Below, in pieces: positions 44,206 to 52,869 of a DNA stretch of 64,000 bases. Every line of letters starts with the position of its first letter. The stretch's first letter is position 1. The translations under genes and the position numbers were made by a program. The notes beneath the pieces were generated by a model. That model was not told where the DNA came from, searched no databases, and was given only the letters and a program-made list of their open reading frames with translations. The DNA is taken from NCBI RefSeq assembly GCF_916858675.1, contig NZ_CAKASM010000012.1, forward strand, positions 34,996 through 98,995, written 5' to 3'. Source of the DNA: Sphingomonas sp. Leaf21 (lineage in GTDB: Bacteria > Pseudomonadota > Alphaproteobacteria > Sphingomonadales > Sphingomonadaceae).

Positions 44206-46320
44206 ATGCGCCCCGACCCTTTCAATCCCGATCGCACCCCCATCGACCGCCCCTATGAGCCGGTGGGCGTCCACTATCCGCTCTACGATGCCGAGAGCCA
44301 GAGCTGGACCTTCGGCCCCGACGAGGAGGATGTCGGGCCGTCGACCCGGCGTCGGCCGATCCGCTGGGGCCGGTGGATCGCGCGCGGTGCCGGGGTCGGC
44401 ATCATCCTGCTGGTCCTGGCGATCATCTGGCTGGCGATCACGGCGCCGTTGTCGCGCTCGCTCCAGCCGCCGACGCCGCCCTCGATCACGCTGACCGCCG
44501 ACGACGGCACGCCGATCGCGCGGCGCGGCGCGATCATCGGCGCGCCGGTCGATGCCGCCAGGCTGCCCCCGCATGTGCGCGAGGCGTTCCTGGCGATCGA
44601 GGACCGCCGCTTCTACAGCCATTGGGGCGTCGACCCGCGCGGCATAGTGCGCGCCGCCTGGCACAATCTGGGATCGGGTGGCGTGCGCGAGGGCGGTTCG
44701 ACCATCACCCAGCAGCTCGCCAAGAACGCCTTCCTCGATTCCGACCGGACGGCGGGGCGCAAGATCCGCGAGGCGATGATCGCCTTCTGGCTGGAGGCGT
44801 GGCTGTCCAAGGACGAGATCCTCTCGCGCTACCTGTCCAACGTCTATTTCGGCGATAATGTGTACGGCATCACCGCCGCCTCCAAACATTATTTCGGGCG
44901 GACGCCCGCGACGCTGAACGTCGGCCAGGCGGCGATGCTGGCCGGGCTGGTCAAGGCGCCCTCGCGCCTCGCCCCCACCGGCAATCTGAAGGGCGCGCGC
45001 GCGCGGCAGGCGGTGGTCGTCGCTGCGATGGAGGATGCGGGCTTCCTGACCAAGCGCGAGGCCGATGCGGTCCAGCCGCAGCGCGTGCTCGCCACCCGGC
45101 CGGAGACCTTGCCATCGGGCACCTATTTCGCCGACTGGGTCCTGCCCGAAGCGCGCGACCAGGCGGGCGAGATCAAGACCGAAGCGACCGTCCAGACCAC
45201 GCTCAACCCGCGTCTCCAGCGGATCGCCGAGCGCACGGTACGCAGCGCGGGCCTCAATCAGGCGCAGGTCGCGCTGGTCGCGATGCGCCCCGATGGCCGT
45301 GTCGTCGCGATGGTCGGCGGCAAGGATTATTCGAAGAGCCCGTTCAACCGCGCCACCCAGGCGCGGCGCCAGCCGGGATCGGCGTTCAAGCTGTTCGTCT
45401 ATCTGGCGGCGCTGCGCTCCGGCATGACGCCCGATTCGACCATCGAGGACGAGCCCGTCGATATCGCCGGATGGAAGCCGCGCAACAGCGACGGCCGCTA
45501 TCTGGGCACGATCACGCTGCGCCAGGCCTTTGCCCGATCGTCCAACGTCGCCGCCGCGCGGCTGACCCAGGCGGTCGGCGTCAAGTCGGTGATCAAGGCG
45601 GCACGCGACCTGGGCATCACCACGCCGATCGCCAACGAGGCGACGATCGGCCTCGGCACCTCGACCGTCAGCCTGCTCGAGCTGACCGCCGCCTATGCCG
45701 CCATCGCCAGCGAAAGCTATCCGGTGGCGCCGCATGGCCTGACCGAGGTGCGCGACAAGGGCTGGTATCAGTCGCTGACCAACCGCAAGACCGGCTTCTC
45801 CTCCGCCGTTCATGACGGGATGCTCGATCTCCTGTCCTCCTCGATCAAGACGGGGACGGGGCGGCAGGCGATGCTGACCGTCGATGCCTATGGCAAGACC
45901 GGCACGACGCAGGATTCGCGCGACGCGCTGTTCATGGGCTTCGCGCGCGATCTGGTGGTGGGCGTGTGGGTCGGCAATGACGACAACAAGCCCAATCCCG
46001 GCCTGTCGGGCGGCGGCGTCCCCGCGCGGATCTGGCGCGCCTTCATGCAGTCCGCGCTCGACATCCCGCCGGTCGCCGCGCCGGTGGTGCAGGAAGCGGT
46101 GGATCCCGACGCGCTCGCCAACGGGATGGACGAGGAAGTCATGCCGACCGACAGCGATCCGGTCGGCGCGATCATCCAGGGGCTGGGCATCGACGTGCGG
46201 ACCGGCGACGACGGATCGATCACCGTCGGCCCCGGCCGCCGCCGTGGCGACCGCCCCGCGCTAGGCCCCGACGACCGCCGCCCACCCGACGAGCGGGATG
46301 GCGGCGAGGGCGAGGAATAG
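44206..46320 (+). CDS. Bifunctional penicillin-binding protein 1A
   Basis: A proline-rich cytoplasmic head is followed by one membrane anchor (GVGIILLVLAIIWLAI). The GT51 glycosyltransferase domain has EDRRFYSHWGVDPRGI with the catalytic Glu and GGSTITQQLAKN. The transpeptidase domain has SAFKLF (SxxK Ser), SSNVAA (SxN) and YGKTGTT (KTG). It polymerises and cross-links peptidoglycan in the periplasm. 704 residues from ATG 44206; GTG 44182 is an alternative. The C-terminal tail is acidic and Arg-rich. Confidence 0.92.
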   Translation: MRPDPFNPDRTPIDRPYEPVGVHYPLYDAESQSWTFGPDEEDVGPSTRRRPIRWGRWIARGAGVGIILLVLAIIWLAITAPLSRSLQPPTPPSITLTADDGTPIARRGAIIGAPVDAARLPPHVREAFLAIEDRRFYSHWGVDPRGIVRAAWHNLGSGGVREGGSTITQQLAKNAFLDSDRTAGRKIREAMIAFWLEAWLSKDEILSRYLSNVYFGDNVYGITAASKHYFGRTPATLNVGQAAMLAGLVKAPSRLAPTGNLKGARARQAVVVAAMEDAGFLTKREADAVQPQRVLATRPETLPSGTYFADWVLPEARDQAGEIKTEATVQTTLNPRLQRIAERTVRSAGLNQAQVALVAMRPDGRVVAMVGGKDYSKSPFNRATQARRQPGSAFKLFVYLAALRSGMTPDSTIEDEPVDIAGWKPRNSDGRYLGTITLRQAFARSSNVAAARLTQAVGVKSVIKAARDLGITTPIANEATIGLGTSTVSLLELTAAYAAIASESYPVAPHGLTEVRDKGWYQSLTNRKTGFSSAVHDGMLDLLSSSIKTGTGRQAMLTVDAYGKTGTTQDSRDALFMGFARDLVVGVWVGNDDNKPNPGLSGGGVPARIWRAFMQSALDIPPVAAPVVQEAVDPDALANGMDEEVMPTDSDPVGAIIQGLGIDVRTGDDGSITVGPGRRRGDRPALGPDDRRPPDERDGGEGEE

Positions 46321-46676
46321 CGACGCCGCCACCCCCGCACAGGCTCGGGTCTTTCTCGAAGGTGCATGAGCGGTGTCGGCGATCCGAAGCCGGATCAACA
46401 TTCCGATATGCCCCCTCATCCCTCTCCCCTCTATGAAGGGCAAGGGGAAAAGAAGCGCATGTCTGAATGTCGATAAGCCGCAGGCCCCGAATGCCGCCGG
46501 GGCTTGCCCTTCCCGCCCCTCACCCGCTAGACGGCCGGTCATTCGCAAGGACCCGGTGAAAATCCGGGTGGCTATTCCGGCCGCCGATCCGCCGGACAAC
46601 AGAATGCATGGTTCCCGATACCGCCCGCCGCCCCGTCGGCGAGAGCGTTGTGCCATGTGCCTATTCTGGTATTTTC
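46321..46676 (+). other. Gene-free 356-bp leader before the SulP gene, possibly structured RNA
   Basis: No coding frame is credible. A palindromic CCCTCTCCCC/AAGGGCAAGGGG segment near 46425-46450 resembles dispersed GC repeats. ACCCGG (46551-46556) pairs with CCGGGT (46564-46569) around TGAAAAT, and further GC-rich dyads continue to the SulP start. Position before a sulfate-type permease suggests a cis-regulatory leader, unproven. Confidence 0.35.
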
Positions 46677-48158
46677 ATGACTGTAGAAACCTATCGAACC
46701 CAATGGTTCTCGAGCATCGGCGAGGCGCGCCGTGACGTGCTCGCCGGGCTCGTCGTCGCGCTGGCGCTGATTCCCGAGGCGATCGGCTTTTCGATCATCT
46801 CCGGCGTCGATCCGCGCGTCGGGCTCTACGCTTCGGTCGCGATCGCGATCGTCATCTCGTTCCTGGGCGGGCGGCCCGCGATGATCTCCGCCGCGACCGC
46901 CGCCGTCGCGGTCGTCGTCACGCCGCTGGTTCGCGACCACGGCGTCGACTATCTGTTCGCCGCGACCATCCTGATGGGCGTCATCCAGATCGTCGCGGGG
47001 GTGCTGCGCCTCGACCTGGTCATGCAGTTCGTCTCGCGCTCGGTCATCACCGGCTTCGTCAACGCGCTCGCCATCCTGATCTTCATGGCGCAGCTGCCGC
47101 AACTGACCGGCGTCACCTGGCACAGCTATGCGTTGGTCGCCGCCGGGCTCGCCATCATCTATCTGCTGCCGCGCGTGACGAGGGCGGTGCCCTCCCCGCT
47201 GGTCGCGATCCTGGTGCTCGCGGCGATCAGCATCGCGATGGGCCTGCCGGTACGCACCGTCGGCGACATGGGCCGCCTGCCCGAGGGACTGCCCAGCCTC
47301 AGCCTGCCGCACATAACCCTGACGCTGGAGACGCTGCGCATCATCCTGCCCTATTCGCTGACCATGGCGGCCGTCGGCCTGCTCGAATCGCTGCTCACCG
47401 CGCAGATCGTCGACGACATGACCGACAGCGACAGCGACAAGCGTCGCGAATGCATGGGTCAGGGTGGCGCGAACATCGCCGCCGCGCTGGTCGGCGGCAT
47501 GGGCGGGTGTGCGATGATCGGCCAGTCGGTGATCAACGTCACCTCTGGCGGGCGCAAGCGGCTGTCGACGCTGACCGCGGGCGTCGTGCTGCTGGTCCTG
47601 CTCGCCGGGCTCGGCCCCTTTGTCGGGCGGATCCCCATGCCCGCGCTCGTCGCGGTGATGATCATGGTGTCGATCGGGACGTTCAGCTGGAACTCGATCC
47701 CCAATCTCCGCCGCCATCCACCGACCTCCTCGGTGGTGATGCTGGTCACGGTGGCGGTGGTCGTCGCCACCCGCGACCTGGCACAGGGTGTCGCGGCGGG
47801 CGTGCTGCTGTCGGGCATCTTCTTCGCCGGAAAGGTCCGCCGCCTGTTCGCGGTCGAACGGATCGTCGACACCGGCATGGTACGCTACCGGGTGACGGGG
47901 CAGATCTTCTTCGCCTCGGTCGACCGCTTCACCCGCGCCTTCCAGTCCGAAGCCGGGCGCGCCGTCACGATCGACGTGTCGGCGGCGCATTTCTGGGATA
48001 TCTCGGGCGTCGGTGCGCTCGACAAGATCGTCGCGCGGCTGCGTCGCGACCGGTCGACGGTGGAGGTGATCGGCTATAACCGGGCGAGCGCCGACCTGGT
48101 CGATCGCTTCGCGCTGCACGACAGGACGGGCGTCGAACTGGGCCTGGCGCCGCACTGA
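46677..48158 (+). CDS. SulP-family anion transporter with STAS domain
   Basis: The 493-residue protein starts [20 protein letters not shown], the SulP N-terminal helix motif, and has ten or more hydrophobic segments. It ends in a STAS domain with [20 protein letters not shown]. SulP proteins import sulfate, bicarbonate or similar anions. ATG 46677 is the family start. The substrate cannot be read from the sequence; the upstream leader may help. Confidence 0.9.
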   Translation: MTVETYRTQWFSSIGEARRDVLAGLVVALALIPEAIGFSIISGVDPRVGLYASVAIAIVISFLGGRPAMISAATAAVAVVVTPLVRDHGVDYLFAATILMGVIQIVAGVLRLDLVMQFVSRSVITGFVNALAILIFMAQLPQLTGVTWHSYALVAAGLAIIYLLPRVTRAVPSPLVAILVLAAISIAMGLPVRTVGDMGRLPEGLPSLSLPHITLTLETLRIILPYSLTMAAVGLLESLLTAQIVDDMTDSDSDKRRECMGQGGANIAAALVGGMGGCAMIGQSVINVTSGGRKRLSTLTAGVVLLVLLAGLGPFVGRIPMPALVAVMIMVSIGTFSWNSIPNLRRHPPTSSVVMLVTVAVVVATRDLAQGVAAGVLLSGIFFAGKVRRLFAVERIVDTGMVRYRVTGQIFFASVDRFTRAFQSEAGRAVTIDVSAAHFWDISGVGALDKIVARLRRDRSTVEVIGYNRASADLVDRFALHDRTGVELGLAPH

Positions 48159-48227
48159 CGCAGGCGCCCTGCCGCGATGGGGAAGCGGTGTTGACGCATG
48201 GCGCCGCCTCCCCCAAACGCCGGAGCC

Positions 48228-49229
48228 ATGCGCTTCTTCTCGGACAACGCCGCCCGTATCCACCCCAAGGTGATGGAGGCCATCGCCGACGCCGACCGGA
48301 TGGACACCGCCTATGACGGGGATCGCTGGTCGAAGGCGCTGGACGGGCGATTGTCCGAGTTGTTCGGCCATGATGTCGAGACGCTCTGGGTGCCGACCGG
48401 CACCGCCGCCAACTGCCTGGCGCTGGCCGCGCTTTGCCCGCCGCATGGCGGCGTGGTCTGCCACCGCGACTCGCATATCCAGAATGACGAGGGCGGCGCG
48501 CCGGAATTCTACACCCACGGCGCCAAGCTGATGCTCGCCGATGGCGCGGGGGCGAAGCTGACTCCCGCGACGATCCGCACGCTGGTCGACGCGATCGCCA
48601 ACGATGTCCACCGGGTTCAGCCGCACGCGATCTCGATCACCAACGCCACCGAATATGGCCGCGTCTACAACCCCGACGAGGTCGCCGCGATCGGTGCGCT
48701 GGCCAAGGAGAAGGGGCTCGGCTTGCATATGGACGGCGCGCGCTTCGCCAATGCGGTGGCGCGGCTCGGCTGCACCCCCGCCGCGCTGACCTGGCAGGCG
48801 GGCATCGACGCGCTGTCCTTCGGCTTCGTCAAGAACGGGGCGATGAGCGCGGAGGCGCTGGTGTTCTTCAAGCCAGGCCTGGCCGACGTCACGCGCCGCC
48901 GCCGCAAGCGTGCGGGACTGCTGATGTCGAAGGGCCGCTATCTGGCCGCGCAGGTGCTGGCGATGGTCGAGGACGATCTGTGGATCGCCAATGCCGCGCT
49001 CGCCAATGCCTGTGCCGAGCGGCTGGCGGGCGCGGCGGCCGACCGGCTGGTCTACCCGGCCGAGGCGAACGAGGTGTTCCTTCGTGCGACCGCCGAAGAG
49101 GCGGCTCGGCTGCGTGCCCAGGGCTTCGACTTCTACGACTGGGCGGAGGGGGAGATCCGGCTGGTCACCGCCTGGGACAGCGACGGCCATGATGTCGCGC
49201 GCCTGGCCGACGCGATCGCCGCGCTGTGA
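48228..49229 (+). CDS. ltaE: Low-specificity L-threonine aldolase
   Basis: The 333-residue PLP enzyme begins MRFFSDNAARIHPKVMEAIA, and contains WVPTGTAANCLALAAL, CHRDSHIQNDEGGAPEF, HMDGARFANAVA and the PLP lysine in FGFVKNGAMSAE. It cleaves L-threonine or allo-threonine to glycine and acetaldehyde. GGAG precedes ATG 48228. The stop overlaps the EamA transporter start (GTGA), so the two are coupled, perhaps with the transporter exporting an amino acid product. Confidence 0.9.
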   Translation: MRFFSDNAARIHPKVMEAIADADRMDTAYDGDRWSKALDGRLSELFGHDVETLWVPTGTAANCLALAALCPPHGGVVCHRDSHIQNDEGGAPEFYTHGAKLMLADGAGAKLTPATIRTLVDAIANDVHRVQPHAISITNATEYGRVYNPDEVAAIGALAKEKGLGLHMDGARFANAVARLGCTPAALTWQAGIDALSFGFVKNGAMSAEALVFFKPGLADVTRRRRKRAGLLMSKGRYLAAQVLAMVEDDLWIANAALANACAERLAGAAADRLVYPAEANEVFLRATAEEAARLRAQGFDFYDWAEGEIRLVTAWDSDGHDVARLADAIAAL

Positions 49230-50146
49230 GCGAGTTCGACACCGGCCCACGCTCGACCCGCGCCGCGATCCTCATCCCCTTCGCGATCGTCACGCTGATC
49301 TGGGGGTCCACTTGGCTGGTCATCCGCGACCAGATCTCGGTCGTCCCGGCCACCTGGTCGGTCAGCTATCGCTTCCTGATCGGCGGGCTCGCCATGGGGG
49401 CGTTCGCGCTGGCCAGACGGGAGAGTTTCCGCCTCGGCACCACCGGCTGGCTGTTCGCGGCCGGGATCGGGCTGTTCCAGTTCGTCCTCAACTTCAACTT
49501 CGTCTACCGGGCGGAGGCGTTCATCACCTCGGGCCTCGTCGCGGTCGTCTTCGCGATGCTGCTGATCCCCAATGCCGGATTCGCGCGGCTCTTCCTGGGG
49601 CAGCGTATGGGGCGGCAGTTGCTGGTCGGCTCGGGCATCGCGATGGCAGGCGCGGCGTTGCTGTTCGTGCACGAGGCGCGGGTCGATCCGGCGGGCCCCG
49701 CGCGCGCGCTGACCGGCATCGCGTTGACCATCGTGGCGATCCTGTCCGCCTCGACCGCCAACGTCATGCAGGCGACGAAGACCGCCAAGCGCTTCCCGAT
49801 GCACGCCACGCTCAGCGTCGCGATGCTGATCGGGTCCGCGCTGGACGCGGTGATCGCCTACACGCTCAATGGCCCGCCCGTGTTCGAGATGCGGCTCGGC
49901 TATCTGCTCGGCATCTTCTATCTGGGGCTGTTCGCCTCGGCGCTCGCCTTCCCGCTCTATTACCGCGTGCTGCGCGCGATCGGGCCGGCCAAGGCGGCCT
50001 ATTCCAGCGTCATCGTGCCGGTCATCGCGATGAGCCTGTCGACGGTGTTCGAGGGCTATCGCTGGTCGTTGCTGGCGGGTGCGGGGGCCGCGGTCACCGC
50101 GCTGGGGCTGGTCATCGCGCTCAAGGCGCGCAGGCCCAACCGGTAA
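49226..50146 (+). CDS. EamA/DMT-family transporter
   Basis: The 306-residue protein has ten hydrophobic segments in two EamA repeats (LIPFAIVTLIWGSTWLVI at the start; YLLGIFYLGLFASALAFPLY in the second repeat, with PVIAMSLSTVFEGY). Family members export amino acids and metabolites. It begins at GTG 49226 overlapping ltaE. Its last 91 nt overlap the convergent epimerase-like gene. Confidence 0.88.
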   Translation: MSEFDTGPRSTRAAILIPFAIVTLIWGSTWLVIRDQISVVPATWSVSYRFLIGGLAMGAFALARRESFRLGTTGWLFAAGIGLFQFVLNFNFVYRAEAFITSGLVAVVFAMLLIPNAGFARLFLGQRMGRQLLVGSGIAMAGAALLFVHEARVDPAGPARALTGIALTIVAILSASTANVMQATKTAKRFPMHATLSVAMLIGSALDAVIAYTLNGPPVFEMRLGYLLGIFYLGLFASALAFPLYYRVLRAIGPAKAAYSSVIVPVIAMSLSTVFEGYRWSLLAGAGAAVTALGLVIALKARRPNR

Positions 50147-50904
50147 TCGGGATAGAGTGGGCGCCAGCCGAGCACCCGCTTCGCCTTGCCGTTCGCGACG
50201 CGCCTGTTCTCGGCGTAGAAGCCCCGCGCCGCGTCGGACAGGCTGTCCAGCGGCACCAGCGGCGGTGGTGCCAGACCCGCCAGTTCGGCGGCATAGGATA
50301 CGACGGCGTCCTGGTCGCACGGGAAATCGTCGGCCAGGTTATACGCCCCGGCCGGGCCATCGAATCCGGCGATCACGCCCGAGACGATGTCGGCGATATG
50401 CACCCGGCTGAATACCTGTCCCGCCAGCCCGACCCGGTGCGCCTTGCCACCACGAACCCGGTCGATCGGCGAACGGCCGGGGCCATAGATGCCGGGCAGG
50501 CGGAATACCCGCGCGCCCATATCCTGCCAGTCCGCATCCGCCGTCGCCCGCGCGGCGCGCCGCCCGGAGCCGATCGGCGCGCTCTCGTCCACCCAGGCGC
50601 CACCGGTGTCGCCATAGACGCCGGTCGAGGACAGATAGCCCAGCCACGCATCCGACCGCACAAGATGCTCGCCATAGGTGACGAGCACCGGATCGACCCC
50701 GTCCTCCGGCGGCACCGAGGACAGGATATGCGTGGCGGAGCCGATCCGGGCCGTTACGTTTTCGCGGTCGTCGAAACGCAACGTGCCGCCGCGTCCGTCG
50801 CGGGTCGTCCCCGCCACGGACCAGCCGCGCCCTTCCAGAAGCGCGGCCAGGTGACCGGCGGCATAGCCCATGCCGAAGACGAAAAGACGACCCACCAAAG
50901 TCAA
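50056..50904 (-). CDS. NAD(P)-binding epimerase/dehydratase-family (YeeZ-like) protein
   Basis: The 282-residue protein has a Rossmann motif LFVFGMGYAAGHLAALL, the active-site area YLSSTGVYGDTGG with STGVYG in place of the classical YxxxK, and HIADIVSGVIAGFDGPAGAYNLADD. It belongs to the extended SDR group of YeeZ-like proteins; the substrate is unknown. Its C-terminal 30 residues are encoded opposite the end of the EamA gene, an unusually long convergent overlap; the last 15 residues are Ala/Pro-rich. Confidence 0.82.
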   Translation of the reverse strand: MTLVGRLFVFGMGYAAGHLAALLEGRGWSVAGTTRDGRGGTLRFDDRENVTARIGSATHILSSVPPEDGVDPVLVTYGEHLVRSDAWLGYLSSTGVYGDTGGAWVDESAPIGSGRRAARATADADWQDMGARVFRLPGIYGPGRSPIDRVRGGKAHRVGLAGQVFSRVHIADIVSGVIAGFDGPAGAYNLADDFPCDQDAVVSYAAELAGLAPPPLVPLDSLSDAARGFYAENRRVANGKAKRVLGWRPLYPDYRLGLRALSAMTSPSAVTAAPAPASNDQR

Positions 50905-50909
50905 ACCTC

Positions 50910-50985
50910 CGTTCGCACTGAGCGAAGTCGAAGTGCACGCGGTGAACGGCGTGCTTGGCCTTCGACTGCGCTCAGGCTGAACGGG
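50910..50985. repeat. Palindromic intergenic repeat
   Basis: CCGTTCGCACTGAGCGAAGT and its near-inverse AACGG-ending arm (CTTCGACTGCGCTCAG, CTGAACGG) face each other around about 20 nt. This CTTCGACTNCGCTCAG palindrome is a dispersed intergenic element typical of sphingomonad genomes. It lies upstream of the epimerase-like gene. Confidence 0.7.
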
Positions 50986-51025
50986 CGGAGGGAGATTTGG
51001 CTGCCATGGATGACGCCGCCGCCCC

Positions 51026-52732
51026 TCACTTCGCCGCCATCGGCCCCTTGTAAAGCGTGCCGAAATAATCCCCCCTGTTCCACACAGGCCGGTCGGGCGA
51101 ATCGGCGATTTCGCGGGCGATGGCGTAGTTGACGCTGACGAAGCGCGGCCCCTGGCTCCAGTCGATGCCCTGGTCGATCTCGTCGCCGACCTTGTGATAG
51201 CGGTGGCTCATGAAGTCCTCGACCGCCGCCTTGCCGGGGCCCTTCTGACCCGGCCAGAGGAAGACCGAGGGGATGCCCTTCTGTACGAAGCGGAAATGGT
51301 CGGAGCGGACGAAGATCCCCTCTTCGGGCATCGGATCGGGCGCGACCGGCAGGCCCATCGCCCCGACCGCCTTGCGCACGATCGGGCCCAGCGTCGAGCG
51401 ATCGGCGCCGAACACCACCATATCCTCGAACTTGTAGGTCAGGATCGGCATGTCGAGATTGACGTCGGCGACGATCGACTTGAGCGGCACGGTCGGGTGG
51501 TTGGCGAAATAGTCGGAGCCGACCAGCCCCTTCTCCTCCGCCGTCACCGCCAGGAACATGACCGTACGCTTGGGCGGCGGAGCCGCCTTGAAGCGCTTGG
51601 CCTCCTCGATCAGGCTGGCGATGCCGATGGCGTTGTCGAGCGCGCCATTGTTGATCCGGTCGCCCTCGCCGCCGTCATTGGTGCCGATATGGTCGAGATG
51701 CGCCGACAGCACCACCACCTCGTCCTTCAACCTGGGGTCGCTGCCGGGAATGATGCCGATGACGTTGCTGCTGTCCATCGGCTTGAAGCTGGTCTTGGAC
51801 GCGACCGTCAGCGAGCCCCTGGCCGCCAGCGGCTTGAAGCCCGGCTTCGCGCTCGCCGCCGCCTTGACGACCGCGTCCCAGCCCTTGCCGAACAGCTTGG
51901 CCGCGCCGGTTTGCGAAAGCGCGCCGAGCACCGGGGTGGTCGGCGTCATCGCATGGGCGGTGCCATCTGGGTTCGCCCAGGTCACGCGCGGCGCATTGTA
52001 ATAGCGTGCGAGCGAAGCGAAGGGCCGCTGCCGCCCGCCCCCGCGCGGCATGTCGATCTGGATCGCGCCGACCGCACCCCGCGCCGCCGCCAGCGCGGCC
52101 TTGTTCGCCGCCGAACCGAAAAAGGCGCGCTCCTCACCGCCCAGTCCCGCGGGCGTGCCCGGCACGAAGGCGACGATCTTGCCGCGCACGTCGACGCCCT
52201 TGTAATCGGTCAGGCCATATTGCGCCGCGTCGATGCCATAGCCGACGAAGACCACCGGCGCGGACAGGCTGGTCTCCTTGGCATTGGGCACCGGCGATGG
52301 CACGAAATCCTCCCCGAAGACCAGCTCCTGCGGCTGGCCGCCAGCGGGCGTCCACATCGCGCTGCCCTTGTCGGCGACATTATAGGCGACGAGCGGGACG
52401 TTCTGGAGATAGCCGCCATTGTCGCCGCCGGGACGAAGCCCCGCCGCATAGAATTGCGCCGCAACATATTGCGCGGCGATGTCGTAATCGCGCGTCCCCG
52501 CCTCGCGCCCGGCCATCGCGTCGGAGGCGAGGAACATCACATGCGCCTTCATCGCGGCCTGATCCTCGGGCAGCGGGGCGGTGATGACGGCATTGCGCTC
52601 CGCCGGGCTGCGCTGGGGCGCCGCCTGTGCGGGTGCGGGGCTGGCGGCCTGATAGGCGGCATGATCATGGTCGTGCGCGACGGCGGCGGTGGACAGGAGG
52701 AACAGCGGCAGCAGAGCCGTCGAACGCGACAT
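51026..52732 (-). CDS. Secreted M28-family zinc peptidase
   Basis: The 568-residue protein has a signal peptide (SRSTALLPLFLLSTAAVA) followed by a His-rich mature start (HDHDHAAY). A PA-type insert precedes the catalytic domain, which has VVLSAHLDHIGTND, NGALDNAIGIASLIEEA and FLAVTAEEKGLVGSDYF, giving the His/Asp/Glu-Glu zinc ligands of M28 aminopeptidases. It should be periplasmic or exported. ATG 52732 is chosen because the signal peptide begins there; the frame extends to 52762. Confidence 0.9.
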   Translation of the reverse strand: MSRSTALLPLFLLSTAAVAHDHDHAAYQAASPAPAQAAPQRSPAERNAVITAPLPEDQAAMKAHVMFLASDAMAGREAGTRDYDIAAQYVAAQFYAAGLRPGGDNGGYLQNVPLVAYNVADKGSAMWTPAGGQPQELVFGEDFVPSPVPNAKETSLSAPVVFVGYGIDAAQYGLTDYKGVDVRGKIVAFVPGTPAGLGGEERAFFGSAANKAALAAARGAVGAIQIDMPRGGGRQRPFASLARYYNAPRVTWANPDGTAHAMTPTTPVLGALSQTGAAKLFGKGWDAVVKAAASAKPGFKPLAARGSLTVASKTSFKPMDSSNVIGIIPGSDPRLKDEVVVLSAHLDHIGTNDGGEGDRINNGALDNAIGIASLIEEAKRFKAAPPPKRTVMFLAVTAEEKGLVGSDYFANHPTVPLKSIVADVNLDMPILTYKFEDMVVFGADRSTLGPIVRKAVGAMGLPVAPDPMPEEGIFVRSDHFRFVQKGIPSVFLWPGQKGPGKAAVEDFMSHRYHKVGDEIDQGIDWSQGPRFVSVNYAIAREIADSPDRPVWNRGDYFGTLYKGPMAAK

Positions 52733-52869
52733 GCGGGACCTTTCGGAGATATGGTGTGACATAGGGGTATCACGCCTCCCGCCGCGATCAACCCCGGCTT
52801 GCGCGCCGCGCCCCGGATTTTCGTGGCTGGCCGGTGGTCGGAAGGGTCCGCCTTGGCTATATTCGCCCG

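Noticed and set aside
46551..46580. Second cobalamin riboswitch (GGTGAAAATCC resemblance)
   Set aside because: The B12 box, the GGAGACCTGCC segment and the rest of the fold are missing; the match is limited to one short box.
46572..49250. 892-codon minus-strand frame opposite SulP and ltaE
   Set aside because: Antisense shadow; both plus-strand genes have complete conserved motifs.
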